The notes under the pieces: model-generated
What the model was told of the DNA's origin: nothing
Databases searched by the model: none
The model's input: the letters and a program-made list of their open reading frames with translations, nothing else
Shown here: piece after piece, positions 41,791 through 48,896 of the stretch
How positions within the stretch are numbered: the stretch's first letter is position 1
Layout of the letters: each line of letters begins with the position of its first letter
Origin: Dysgonamonadaceae bacterium
GTDB taxonomy: Bacteria > Bacteroidota > Bacteroidia > Bacteroidales > Azobacteroidaceae
NCBI GenBank assembly: GCA_031289145.1
Contig: JAITQA010000054.1
Span: 1 to 64,000 of the forward strand
DNA: 64,000 nt
Direction: 5' to 3'
Position numbers and translations under genes: made by a program

Positions 41791-43296
41791 TTATTGTTTT
41801 CCGGCCAAGATTTTTTTCACCGCCTCCACCAGCCGGTCTATTTCCTCGGGCGTATTGTAAAACGAGAAAGAGGGCCTGACGGTTGCCTCCAGTCCGAATC
41901 TCCTCAGAGCGGGTTGGGCGCAATGGTGTCCGGCGCGTAAAGCGATACCTTCCGCATCAAGCAGTTTGCCGACTTCCGGCGTAGGTATACCCGGAATAAT
42001 AAAAGACACAACGCTTATCCGCTCGCGCGGATTACCGATGAGCCGGATACCGTCGATTTTCCCTAATTCTTTGCGGGCATACTCGGTCAGGTAATGTTCG
42101 TATTTCTCAATATTGTGGATGCCGACTTTGCTTACATAATCCAAGGCCGCTCCCAATCCGACAGCGTCCGCCACATTGGGTGTTCCTGCTTCAAACTTGG
42201 CGGGAGGTGCATTGAATACGGTTTCCTCAAAAGTAACGTCTTTTATCATATTACCGCCGCCTTGCCAAGGGGGAATCAACTCCAACAATTCCTTTTTCCC
42301 GTAAACGACGCCGATGCCGTTGGGAGCGTAGATTTTATGTCCCGAAAACACAAAGAAATCCACATCCAAATCCTGCACATCCACCGGCGTATGGGCGATG
42401 GATTGCGCTCCGTCTATCAGGACGCGGGCGCCATAGCGTTTGGCCATGTCAATCATCGTTTTAGCCGGAGAAATTGTGCCAAAAGTATTGTTCACCTGAG
42501 CGAAAGAAACAATTTTTGTCCGCGAACTCAGTAATCTTTCATATTCTTCCAGTATCACTTCCCCTTTGTCGTTGATGGGAATCACCAGCAATTTTGCATT
42601 TTTCTCCTTGGCCAATTGTTGCCAGGGAACGATATTTGCATGGTGGTCCAAGGTAGAAACGATGATTTCGTCGCCCGGTTGAATGAATTTCCAACCGTAG
42701 GTTTGTGTAACCAGGTTGATGCCTTCAGTCGTTCCCCGCACAAAAATGATGTCTTCCGCAGAAGGCGCGTTAATGAATTTCGCGACTTTTTCCCTTGCAC
42801 CTTCATAACCATCTGTGGAACGTGCCGCCAAGGTATGCGAAGCCCGGTGGATATTGGAATTGTCATTTTCGTAATAATGCTTGACAGCTTCGATTACCTG
42901 CGAGGGTTTTTGCGTAGTGGCGGCGTTATCAAACCAAACCAAATCTTTTCCGTTTACTTTTTGATGCAGTATCGGAAAGTCCTTGCGAATAGCTTGTACA
43001 TCGAAAGTTTCCCTGCCGTTATAAGTAATGGGCTGGTCCCTCAGAAAAGAATAGGGAGAGTAAGCCGTATCAGCGAATTCGTTGTTTGCAGCCGAACGCA
43101 AACGAGTGGTTTCAGCCGGGGCAGGAACGTCATCGCTGAAATAAATTCCGGATAATCCTTCCGTTCCGGGAAAAACAGCGCTGATATCGGAATAAGAAGG
43201 CGAAGCTATCAATTGCTGGAATGAAGCATAAACGCCACTCAAGTCAAGACCGTTGTCCGGTAAATGTTGCGAAACTGTTTGTAAGTTTTTTTCCAT
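41791..43296 (-). CDS. SufS-type cysteine desulfurase with N-terminal encapsulin cargo extension
   Basis: PLP enzyme that takes sulfur from L-cysteine as a persulfide. The catalytic domain starts near residue 100 and carries WFDNAATTQKP, the PLP lysine in FSGHKIYAPNG (about Lys320) and the persulfide Cys in RAGHHCAQPALRR (about Cys459). The first ~100 residues are a disordered, Pro/Ser/Asp-rich extension (SGVYASFQQLIASPSYSDIS) as found in cysteine desulfurase cargo proteins of family 2 encapsulins, where it directs packing. ATG 43296 is used; the track start 43314 is a TTG. Last gene of the sulfur operon, immediately after the shell gene. Confidence 0.9.
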   Translation of the reverse strand: MEKNLQTVSQHLPDNGLDLSGVYASFQQLIASPSYSDISAVFPGTEGLSGIYFSDDVPAPAETTRLRSAANNEFADTAYSPYSFLRDQPITYNGRETFDVQAIRKDFPILHQKVNGKDLVWFDNAATTQKPSQVIEAVKHYYENDNSNIHRASHTLAARSTDGYEGAREKVAKFINAPSAEDIIFVRGTTEGINLVTQTYGWKFIQPGDEIIVSTLDHHANIVPWQQLAKEKNAKLLVIPINDKGEVILEEYERLLSSRTKIVSFAQVNNTFGTISPAKTMIDMAKRYGARVLIDGAQSIAHTPVDVQDLDVDFFVFSGHKIYAPNGIGVVYGKKELLELIPPWQGGGNMIKDVTFEETVFNAPPAKFEAGTPNVADAVGLGAALDYVSKVGIHNIEKYEHYLTEYARKELGKIDGIRLIGNPRERISVVSFIIPGIPTPEVGKLLDAEGIALRAGHHCAQPALRRFGLEATVRPSFSFYNTPEEIDRLVEAVKKILAGKQ

Positions 43297-43316
43297 AATG
43301 TTTATTTTTAACAATA

Positions 43317-43403
43317 GAACGCGGATGACACGGATTAAGCGAATTGGCGCAGATTTTAAATATTAATCCGTTTGAATCCACCTAATCTGCGTCATCCGCG
43401 TTC
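43317..43403. repeat. REP-like imperfect palindrome between shell and cargo genes
   Basis: GAACGCGGATGACACGGATT (43317-43336) pairs with AATCTGCGTCATCCGCGTTC (43384-43403), with a few mismatches, and encloses about 47 bases that contain a weaker inner repeat. Repeats of this GCGGATGACGC type are common in bacterial intergenic DNA. In the transcript it would form a large stem-loop between two genes whose products are needed in different amounts. Confidence 0.75.
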
Positions 43404-43413
43404 CATCTATTCC

Positions 43414-44853
43414 TCATTTCACTACCGTTTTCCGGCTGTTATAATCATGATAATAACCGACTTCCACATTTTCAAGCACAGCGATAGCATCGTCTGTTAA
43501 AGAAGCCAAGGAGAAATACTTAGTCAGCAAATAGCTGGCAACGGCAAATTTATCCAATCCCATCAGCCGCGCCGACAGACTGGGCGCTATTTCACCCGGA
43601 ATACCGGCTTGATGAAGGCCTACCACGCCTTGCTCCTGTTCACCGGTGCGCACCAGAATAAAATTGGTGATTCCTACGCCGCGATTGGTCAGGTACTGTC
43701 CTTGAATTTCCACTTTGTCACTCGGGATAATAGGAACACCGCGCCAGGTAATGACCGGTACGCCGAAGACCACCGTTGTTACCGGAGGAACGCCCCGCCA
43801 GGTACATTCTCTTTCAAATGCCGCAATGGCACGCGGATGCGCCAGAAAGAACGACGGCTTTTTCCAAACCAAAGATAGCAGCTCATCCAAATCATCGGGT
43901 GTAGGGGAGCCGTAGCGGGTACTGATGCGGTATCCCGGTTCCACGCTTGCCAGCAAACCGAAAGTTTTATTGTTAATCAATTCCCATTCCTGCCGCTCCT
44001 TGATGCTTTCGATACTCAAACGCATCTGTTGTTCGAGCTGATTATATGGGTTGTTGTATAAATCGGTTACGCGGGTATGCACACGGACTACCGTTTGAAG
44101 CGTATTCAACGGATATTCACGGGGTTCCTCTTCGTAGTCGATATAAGTTTCGGGAATGATGTTGTCTTCTTCGTGTCCGGAAGCCAGGTCAATGTGTTTT
44201 TCGCCATGTGTATTTACGGTAGCTTTCAGGCGAAGATGTTCATCGACTGCTTTCTGGAATTGTTCGCGGAAAGTGGGGATATCTTTGATTATCTCTTCCA
44301 ATTCATTGCTGTTCAGAGAGAAAAAGATTGCCGGTGTAATCGCCTTCACAGTTACGGACGAAAGTTTATCGGACAGCAGATTGGCTTCACCGAAATATTC
44401 TCCTTCGGAAAGAATCGCGATGCGTAAGTCTTCGCCGTGCGTACCTTTGCTGGAGATTTCCACTTGTCCCTGCGCTACAATGAAAAACTTCTGAGGGTCT
44501 TTGTCTTCACGGATGAGATTGTCTCCCAAATCAGTTATTTCGGTTTGGAATTTCTTGGCCAAACGGTTGACAATCTCCTGTTCGATATGGGCAAACAGTG
44601 GAATCCGTCGGAACGCCTCCACCCGGAAAGAAGGAACGCCGTCGAAAAATTCTATCTCGATACGTTCCGCTTTTTTCAGTTCAACTTTGGTGCGATTTAC
44701 GCGGTAAGTTCCCGAATCGACTTGCACCCAAGGGAGCAATTTCAACAATAACCTCGGCGTGATAGAACCCATCTGCGGGGCTGTCTTTGTGGTAGTTGCT
44801 AATTTCTTAGCGGTTGCAGTCGCAATGCTGCGTTGTAATTCATTCTGTTCCAT
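43414..44853 (-). CDS. Family 2B encapsulin nanocompartment shell protein
   Basis: 479 residues. Residues ~85-205 form an inserted cyclic-nucleotide-binding-like domain (FRRIPLFAHIEQEIVNRL, GQVEISSKGTHGEDLRIAIL, GEYFGEANLLSD), which defines family 2B. The rest is the HK97-fold shell: EPREYPLNTLQTVVRVHTRV, DLYNNPYNQLEQQMRLSIESIKERQEWE, RYGSPTPDDLDELLSLVWKKPSFFLAHP. The nucleotide-binding loop lacks the usual Arg (FGEANLLSDKLSSVT), so cAMP binding is doubtful. It overlaps the JAMM gene by 14 bases and is followed by its probable cargo, the SufS enzyme. It should assemble into an icosahedral protein compartment. Confidence 0.9.
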   Translation of the reverse strand: MEQNELQRSIATATAKKLATTTKTAPQMGSITPRLLLKLLPWVQVDSGTYRVNRTKVELKKAERIEIEFFDGVPSFRVEAFRRIPLFAHIEQEIVNRLAKKFQTEITDLGDNLIREDKDPQKFFIVAQGQVEISSKGTHGEDLRIAILSEGEYFGEANLLSDKLSSVTVKAITPAIFFSLNSNELEEIIKDIPTFREQFQKAVDEHLRLKATVNTHGEKHIDLASGHEEDNIIPETYIDYEEEPREYPLNTLQTVVRVHTRVTDLYNNPYNQLEQQMRLSIESIKERQEWELINNKTFGLLASVEPGYRISTRYGSPTPDDLDELLSLVWKKPSFFLAHPRAIAAFERECTWRGVPPVTTVVFGVPVITWRGVPIIPSDKVEIQGQYLTNRGVGITNFILVRTGEQEQGVVGLHQAGIPGEIAPSLSARLMGLDKFAVASYLLTKYFSLASLTDDAIAVLENVEVGYYHDYNSRKTVVK

Positions 44854-45256
44854 AATTGTTTTTTATTTCTATTTCAATTTGTTCTACTCGTTTATTTATA
44901 ATCGAAAACGCCTTGATGACCGGATTCTCTTTCTCCTGCAAAGACAGGATTATATAGACAATCTCCGGGTCGAAAGCCAGCCGAATATCCTCTTCCGAAG
45001 GACGGGCGGGCGATTCGGGATGACTGTGGTAATTGGCAATAATCTGCAATCCTTGCGAACGAGCCTCCCGCAATACACCGAATTGTTCTTTCGGGTCGAA
45101 AGAAAAATGTTCGGGACTGTGGTCGATGTTGGTCAAAGGATATTGCTTCATCACCTCATTCTCTTTCCCGACTAAAAGACCGCAGGCTTCATCCGGAAAC
45201 TCTTTCCGGGCTTGTGCAATGATGCCGTCGATAATGCTTTGTGGGATAAGAATCAT
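44840..45256 (-). CDS. M67 family JAMM metallopeptidase (Mec/HcyD-like)
   Basis: 138 residues with a complete JAMM zinc motif: Glu23 in FPDEACGLLVG, His77/His79 in ANYHSHPESPARPSEED, Ser and Asp90. In mycobacteria a JAMM protein (Mec) frees cysteine from the carrier CysO-Cys, and in Wolinella HcyD trims the C-terminus of a carrier. Its place in an operon with carrier, E1 and cysK homologues supports one of these roles. Start overlaps the tusA-like stop (ATGA) and its end overlaps the shell gene. No signal peptide. Confidence 0.88.
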   Translation of the reverse strand: MILIPQSIIDGIIAQARKEFPDEACGLLVGKENEVMKQYPLTNIDHSPEHFSFDPKEQFGVLREARSQGLQIIANYHSHPESPARPSEEDIRLAFDPEIVYIILSLQEKENPVIKAFSIINKRVEQIEIEIKNNYGTE

Positions 45257-45528
45257 TTCTCTATTTCTATATTGTAAATACCCTTCGTATCGGTTTCTTT
45301 TACCGATAACACATTGAATCCCTGTTCTTTCGCACTTTTTGGAACATTTTCCAAGGGCTCGCCTTCCGTCAATCTCACATTCAGAATATCTCCTTTCTGA
45401 AGCTTATTCAACTCAATTTTCGTTTTCACGAAAGTCATTGGACAATGCTCTTTTGTTATATCTAAATAATAAACCCCTAAATCCCCTGAAGAGGACTTAG
45501 CAGCATACGTATTATCAATATTTGCCAT
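45253..45528 (-). CDS. TusA-like sulfur transferase with element-encoded N-terminus
   Basis: 91 residues. Residues 20-91 are TusA-like, with the persulfide-carrying Cys29 in TKEHCPMTFVKTKIELNKL (CPxT instead of CPxP). It probably relays sulfane sulfur from the desulfurase to an acceptor in this pathway. Residues 1-19 (MANIDNTYAAKSSSGDLGV) are encoded by a MITE-like repeat, including the start codon. A very similar peptide begins the sulfur-carrier protein two genes upstream. Overlaps the JAMM gene as ATGA. Confidence 0.8.
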   Translation of the reverse strand: MANIDNTYAAKSSSGDLGVYYLDITKEHCPMTFVKTKIELNKLQKGDILNVRLTEGEPLENVPKSAKEQGFNVLSVKETDTKGIYNIEIEK

Positions 45529-45600
45529 ACATTTTATCTTTTATATTTTTACTTTCTTGAAAATTTTGCTCCTCCAAGTCCTCTTCAGGGGATTTAGGGG
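45474..45600. mobile_element. MITE-like element, copy a
   Basis: 127 bases bounded by 26-base terminal inverted repeats (CCCCTAAATCCCCTGAAGAG... at 45474-45499 and its reverse complement at 45575-45600, 25 of 26 matching). The interior shares about 40 identical bases with copy b (ATTTTATCTTTTATATTTTT and flanks). It starts next to the DsrE-like stop codon and reaches into the tusA-like gene, giving it its ATG. No transposase is encoded, so it is a non-autonomous or REP-type element. Confidence 0.85.
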
Positions 45601-46092
45601 TTAAATAAATAAAGTTTGACCGCCTTCCGACAATTGCAGGAAAGTAGCTACGCCCAAAACATCTTTTATTTCCGGAATAAAATCGCTTTTTTGCAATCCC
45701 AGGATGTGCATCGCCATTTCGCAGGCATAGAAATTGATTCCTAATTGTTTCGCAGCATCTACCAATTCTTCCAAAACCGCCACATTATTTTTCCGCATCA
45801 GGTAACGGAAAATTTTAGGACTGATTCCCGCAAAATTAAGTCGGCTTACGGGCGCTGATTTCAATCCGCCCATAAAGATACCGAACACTTTAGGTAAAAA
45901 ACCTTTCCCGACCGGAGAACGCCCTTGTTTGATTTTGATGGCGTCTAATCCCCAGAACGTGAAAAATAGATTTACTTCGTAACCGGTAGCAGCCGCTCCC
46001 GTAGCCAATGTGAAGACGGCCGTCAACTTATCGAAATCGCCGCTGAAGGCGATGATGGATAACTTTTTTGTTATTTGTTTTTCCTCTGCCAT
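45601..46092 (-). CDS. DsrE/DsrF-like sulfur relay protein
   Basis: 163 residues with the DsrE-like fold pattern: LSIIAFSGDFDKLTAVFTLATGAAATGYEVNLFFTFWGLDAIK at the start and the conserved Cys in NFYACEMAMHILGL (about Cys119). Proteins of this group hold or pass sulfane sulfur, often beside TusA, as is the case here. The stop codon TAA abuts MITE copy a. It lies six bases after the ThiF-like gene. The exact donor and acceptor are unknown. Confidence 0.82.
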   Translation of the reverse strand: MAEEKQITKKLSIIAFSGDFDKLTAVFTLATGAAATGYEVNLFFTFWGLDAIKIKQGRSPVGKGFLPKVFGIFMGGLKSAPVSRLNFAGISPKIFRYLMRKNNVAVLEELVDAAKQLGINFYACEMAMHILGLQKSDFIPEIKDVLGVATFLQLSEGGQTLFI

Positions 46093-46098
46093 TTTTAT

Positions 46099-46914
46099 TT
46101 AGTGTTTTTTGCGGTTTGATATATCACAAACCGCTTGTTCATAATCTATTAATTGTGTTACCGTAGGATGAGAACCACAGACCGGACATTTAGCCGAGGG
46201 TCGTGTTCCGACGGTTCTGAAATCCATGGTTTTTGCATTGAACGACAGCAATCTGTTGGTCAATAATTCACCAACCCCGGTCAGATATTTCAGCGTTTCC
46301 GCTGCTTGGATTGTTCCCAGCATGCCCGCAACTGCTCCCAGAACTCCTGCTTGCGAACAAGTCGGAACGGCGTTGGGTGGGGGAGGGGAGTGAAACAGGC
46401 AACGATAGCAGGCTGTTCCCGGAACGTATGTCATGGTTTGCCCGTCGAACCGGAGTATGCCGCCATGGGAAAAGGGTTTGCCGGCAATAACGCAGGCGTC
46501 GTTAATAAGAAATTTCACCGGGAAATTATCAGTTCCGTCCACTATAAAATCGTAATCTTCGATAATAGCCAAAGCATTTTCCGAAGTAAGGAGTTCTTGA
46601 TAGGTAATGACGTTTACATCCGGATTCAGACGGTTGATTTTTTCTTTGGCGGAAATGACTTTTGGCTTATTCACATCTTCCGTGAAATGAATAATCTGCC
46701 GTTGCAGGTTACTCAAATCCACCACATCACCGTCGATGATGCCGATGGTACCGACTCCTGCGGCCGCCAAGTAGAAAGCGACCGGAGCGCCTAATCCGCC
46801 TGCTCCGACAACCAACACTTTTCCGTTGCTTATTTTTTCCTGACCCTCTACCCCAACGTCCTGAAGCAGGATATGTCGGCTGTAGCGGATGATTTGGTCT
46901 TCACTAAAATCCAT
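46099..46914 (-). CDS. ThiF/MoeB-like E1 adenylyltransferase for the sulfur carrier
   Basis: 271 residues. ATP-binding motif VVGAGGLGAPVAFYLAAAGVG (about 32-52), the DxxNLQRQ segment DLSNLQRQIIHF, IVDGTDNFPVKFLINDACV, the conserved Cys in PTCSQAGVLGAVAG, and two zinc CxxC pairs (CYRCLF and CPVCG). It adenylates the Gly-Gly end of the small carrier so that sulfur can be added. It lacks the C-terminal rhodanese domain of MoeZ, which the neighbouring TusA/DsrE/SufS proteins may replace. The carrier gene is 15 bases upstream. Confidence 0.9.
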   Translation of the reverse strand: MDFSEDQIIRYSRHILLQDVGVEGQEKISNGKVLVVGAGGLGAPVAFYLAAAGVGTIGIIDGDVVDLSNLQRQIIHFTEDVNKPKVISAKEKINRLNPDVNVITYQELLTSENALAIIEDYDFIVDGTDNFPVKFLINDACVIAGKPFSHGGILRFDGQTMTYVPGTACYRCLFHSPPPPNAVPTCSQAGVLGAVAGMLGTIQAAETLKYLTGVGELLTNRLLSFNAKTMDFRTVGTRPSAKCPVCGSHPTVTQLIDYEQAVCDISNRKKH

Positions 46915-46929
46915 GAAATGAATTATAAA

Positions 46930-47178
46930 TTATAAATTTCCTCCTCCCATAAAATACAAGAAATCCACTTCGTCACCATCTTTTAATGTGATGCTTGCAT
47001 AGTCTTCCTTGTAGACGAATTCTCCATTTAACTGAACCGATACCATATCCGGTTGGGTGATGTTATTCAGCGCGATTAGTTCCGCAAGACTTACAGGTTT
47101 GTGCAGTTCTTGCGATTTTCCGTTTACTGTTACCCCTAAATCCCCTGAAGGGGACTTGGCGGAGTGCGTTTTATCCAT
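46930..47178 (-). CDS. ThiS/CysO-like sulfur carrier with C-terminal GGGNL and element-encoded N-terminus
   Basis: 82 residues. From about residue 16 it reads as a ubiquitin-like sulfur carrier (VTVNGKSQELHKPVSLAEL, VSVQLNGEFVYKEDY, LKDGDEVDFLYFMGGGNL). Carriers normally end in Gly-Gly, but here two residues, Asn-Leu, follow. They would have to be removed before adenylation, perhaps by the JAMM protease in the operon. The first 15 residues (MDKTHSAKSPSGDLG) come from MITE copy b, which also supplies the ATG. Linked cysK, thiF and JAMM genes point to cysteine synthesis rather than thiamine. Confidence 0.85.
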   Translation of the reverse strand: MDKTHSAKSPSGDLGVTVNGKSQELHKPVSLAELIALNNITQPDMVSVQLNGEFVYKEDYASITLKDGDEVDFLYFMGGGNL

Positions 47179-47258
47179 ATTTGTTCTAATTTTATCTTTT
47201 ATATTTTTACTTTCTTGAAAATTTTGCTACCTCAAGTCCCCTTCAGGGGATTTAGGGG
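47133..47258. mobile_element. MITE-like element, copy b
   Basis: 126 bases with perfect 26-base terminal inverted repeats (CCCCTAAATCCCCTGAAGGG... at 47133-47158; complement at 47233-47258). It lies between the cysK stop (six bases away) and the sulfur-carrier gene and forms the first 15 codons of the latter. Each terminal repeat can itself fold as TCCCC-TGAA-GGGGA. Confidence 0.88.
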
Positions 47259-47263
47259 TTTTT

Positions 47264-48199
47264 TCATTCATATTGGTAAAGTGGCGTAGACAAATATCTT
47301 TCTCCGGTATCCGGCAAAATCGCCACAATATTTTTCCCTTTGTTTTCCACTCGTTTGGCAATCTGTATAGCAGCAAAAGCGGCAGCTCCGGAAGATGCGC
47401 CAACTAAAAGGCCTTCTTTCCTGGCCAACAAGCGGCTTGTTTCGAAAGCTTCCTCGTTTTTCACTTTGAATATCTCATCGACAATTTTCGGATTAAATAC
47501 TTTCGGAACAAATCCGGCGCCTATACCTTGTATTTTGTGCGGGCCGGGTTTTCCACCCGACAATACCGGCGAATCGAAAGGTTCGACAGCAATCACTTTG
47601 ATGTTGGGATTGTACTTCTTCAGGATTTCTCCGACCCCGGTAATGGTACCCCCCGTTCCTACGGCAGAAATGAAAATATCGGTTTTTCCATCGGTGTCCC
47701 GCCAAATTTCCTCGGCTGTGGTTGTGCGATGAATCTGCGGATTGGCAGGATTCTTAAATTGTTGAGGGATAAATGAGTTGGGATATTGCTTCTGCAATTC
47801 TTCCGCTTTCCGGATAGCGCCTCCCATCCCCTCAAATCCCGGTGTGAGCACCAATTCCGCGCCTAAAGCCTGTAAAAGACTGCGGCGTTCGATACTCATG
47901 GTATCAGGCATGGTCAGTATTAACCGGTATCCTTTTGAGGCGGCGATAAAAGCCAAGGCAATACCCGTGTTTCCACTTGTAGGCTCTATGATAATACTTT
48001 GTTGCGTAAGAACGCCTTCCTCTTCGGCATTTTCCAACAAAGAAAGACCAATGCGGTCTTTAACGCTTCTGGCAGGATTCAGGTATTCGAGTTTTGCCAG
48101 GATTTGCGCCTCCAATTGGTAGTGTTTTTCAATTTTACCCAATTCGAGTATCGGTGTGTTCCCGATAAGTTCTGTTAGTTTTTTTGCAATTTTAGCCAT
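47264..48199 (-). CDS. cysK: Cysteine synthase (O-acetylserine sulfhydrylase family)
   Basis: 311-residue PLP enzyme that builds cysteine from O-acetylserine and a sulfide source. PLP lysine Lys47 in [16 protein letters not shown], the substrate loop [16 protein letters not shown], the phosphate-cup [15 protein letters not shown], and [12 protein letters not shown] are all present. First gene of the sulfur operon. With a protein-bound thiocarboxylate as partner it would act like mycobacterial CysM, but sequence alone does not separate this from ordinary CysK. Preceded by a TAACTTTG box and an ATACCAT palindrome. Confidence 0.93.
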   Translation of the reverse strand: MAKIAKKLTELIGNTPILELGKIEKHYQLEAQILAKLEYLNPARSVKDRIGLSLLENAEEEGVLTQQSIIIEPTSGNTGIALAFIAASKGYRLILTMPDTMSIERRSLLQALGAELVLTPGFEGMGGAIRKAEELQKQYPNSFIPQQFKNPANPQIHRTTTAEEIWRDTDGKTDIFISAVGTGGTITGVGEILKKYNPNIKVIAVEPFDSPVLSGGKPGPHKIQGIGAGFVPKVFNPKIVDEIFKVKNEEAFETSRLLARKEGLLVGASSGAAAFAAIQIAKRVENKGKNIVAILPDTGERYLSTPLYQYE

Positions 48200-48226
48200 A
48201 ATATATCCTTTGTATCATTTATGATG

Positions 48227-48234
48227 CAAAGTTA
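48227..48234 (-). promoter_or_regulatory. -7 box (TAACTTTG) of the sulfur operon
   Basis: CAAAGTTA on the plus strand, read as TAACTTTG on the minus strand, 28 bases before the cysK ATG. No proper -33 box; the ATACCAT palindrome lies about where one would be. Confidence 0.55.
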
Positions 48235-48256
48235 ACGTTATTTGAAGCAATGTAAA

Positions 48257-48274
48257 ATACCATTAATATGGTAT
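48257..48274. promoter_or_regulatory. Palindromic site ATACCAT-TAAT-ATGGTAT upstream of cysK
   Basis: Seven-base arms with a four-base centre, 22 bases upstream of the -7 box and three bases after the Nudix stop codon. The size and A/T-rich arms suit a dimeric regulator of the Rrf2/CymR sort, but no such gene is in the window. It could also act as a weak terminator for the Nudix gene. Confidence 0.45.
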
Positions 48275-48277
48275 ATT

Positions 48278-48778
48278 TTAATCCCTTGTTGCCGATTGGA
48301 GGAATAAAAATTCTTTTTCGAAGTTTGGTGTAAAGATTCTTTTATTTAAATTTTCACAGATTTCGGTTGGTTCCCAGAAACGGATTTCGTCTATTTCTTT
48401 TTTATCGAAACAAAAAGGCCCCTCATAAACCACTTTATAAGCGTAAACCATTTCTTTCTCTATCTCCGATTCAAAGATATAAGAACGAATAAAAACAGGA
48501 TTGAAGTTGTTCAGGCCTAATTCTTCTCTTGCTTCCCGAAACAAAGCTTCTTCGATTGATTCGCCATAGTCAACATGTCCACCTACGGAAGTATCCCATT
48601 TTCCGGGTTGAATATCTTTGTTCATCGCTCTTTTTTGCAGGAGAATTTCCCCTGTAGGGTTAAAAATATGCAGATGGACTACCGGATGTAATATTTTACT
48701 ACCGCTGTGACATTCTGAGCGTGTTGCCTTTCCGGTCACAACTCCGGATTCGTTTACTAAGGGGAATAATTCTTCCAT
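48278..48778 (-). CDS. Nudix hydrolase
   Basis: 166 residues from ATG 48778 (MEELFPLVNESGVVTGKATR); the track start 48796 is a GTG. The Nudix box is complete: GGHVDYGESIEEALFREAREELGL (about residues 68-90). The N-terminal arrangement with VVHLHIFNPTGEILLQKRA resembles the IDI-like/YfcD group of Nudix enzymes, which act on nucleotide or prenyl diphosphates; the substrate cannot be named. It lies upstream of cysK on the same strand but separated by a promoter. Confidence 0.88.
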   Translation of the reverse strand: MEELFPLVNESGVVTGKATRSECHSGSKILHPVVHLHIFNPTGEILLQKRAMNKDIQPGKWDTSVGGHVDYGESIEEALFREAREELGLNNFNPVFIRSYIFESEIEKEMVYAYKVVYEGPFCFDKKEIDEIRFWEPTEICENLNKRIFTPNFEKEFLFLQSATRD

Positions 48779-48844
48779 ATAAATAAATTTAAACACAAAA
48801 TTAATAAATTATGCTAAAAATATAGGTAAATCAAATAGAAATTG

Positions 48845-48852
48845 TAATTTTG
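48845..48852 (+). promoter_or_regulatory. -7 box (TAATTTTG) of maeB
   Basis: TAATTTTG matches TAnnTTTG and lies 44 bases before the maeB ATG. A clear -33 box is missing. Confidence 0.45.
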
Positions 48853-48896
48853 TCACTTGATTAAGACATTAATTTATTCGTAATAAACAGATTTAT

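Noticed and set aside
42094-45317. Several plus-strand ORFs (for example 42616-43155 and 44759-45175)
   Set aside because: They lie antisense to sufS, the encapsulin and JAMM genes and have no family features.
45474-47258. The repeated CCCCTAAATCCCC sequences as a CRISPR array
   Set aside because: Only four arms in two inverted pairs with related interiors; this is a two-copy element, not regular spacers.
47264-48199. Reading the sulfur carrier operon as a thiamine pathway
   Set aside because: No thiC, thiG, thiE or thiH is present, whereas cysK and a JAMM protease adjoin, which fits cysteine synthesis better.
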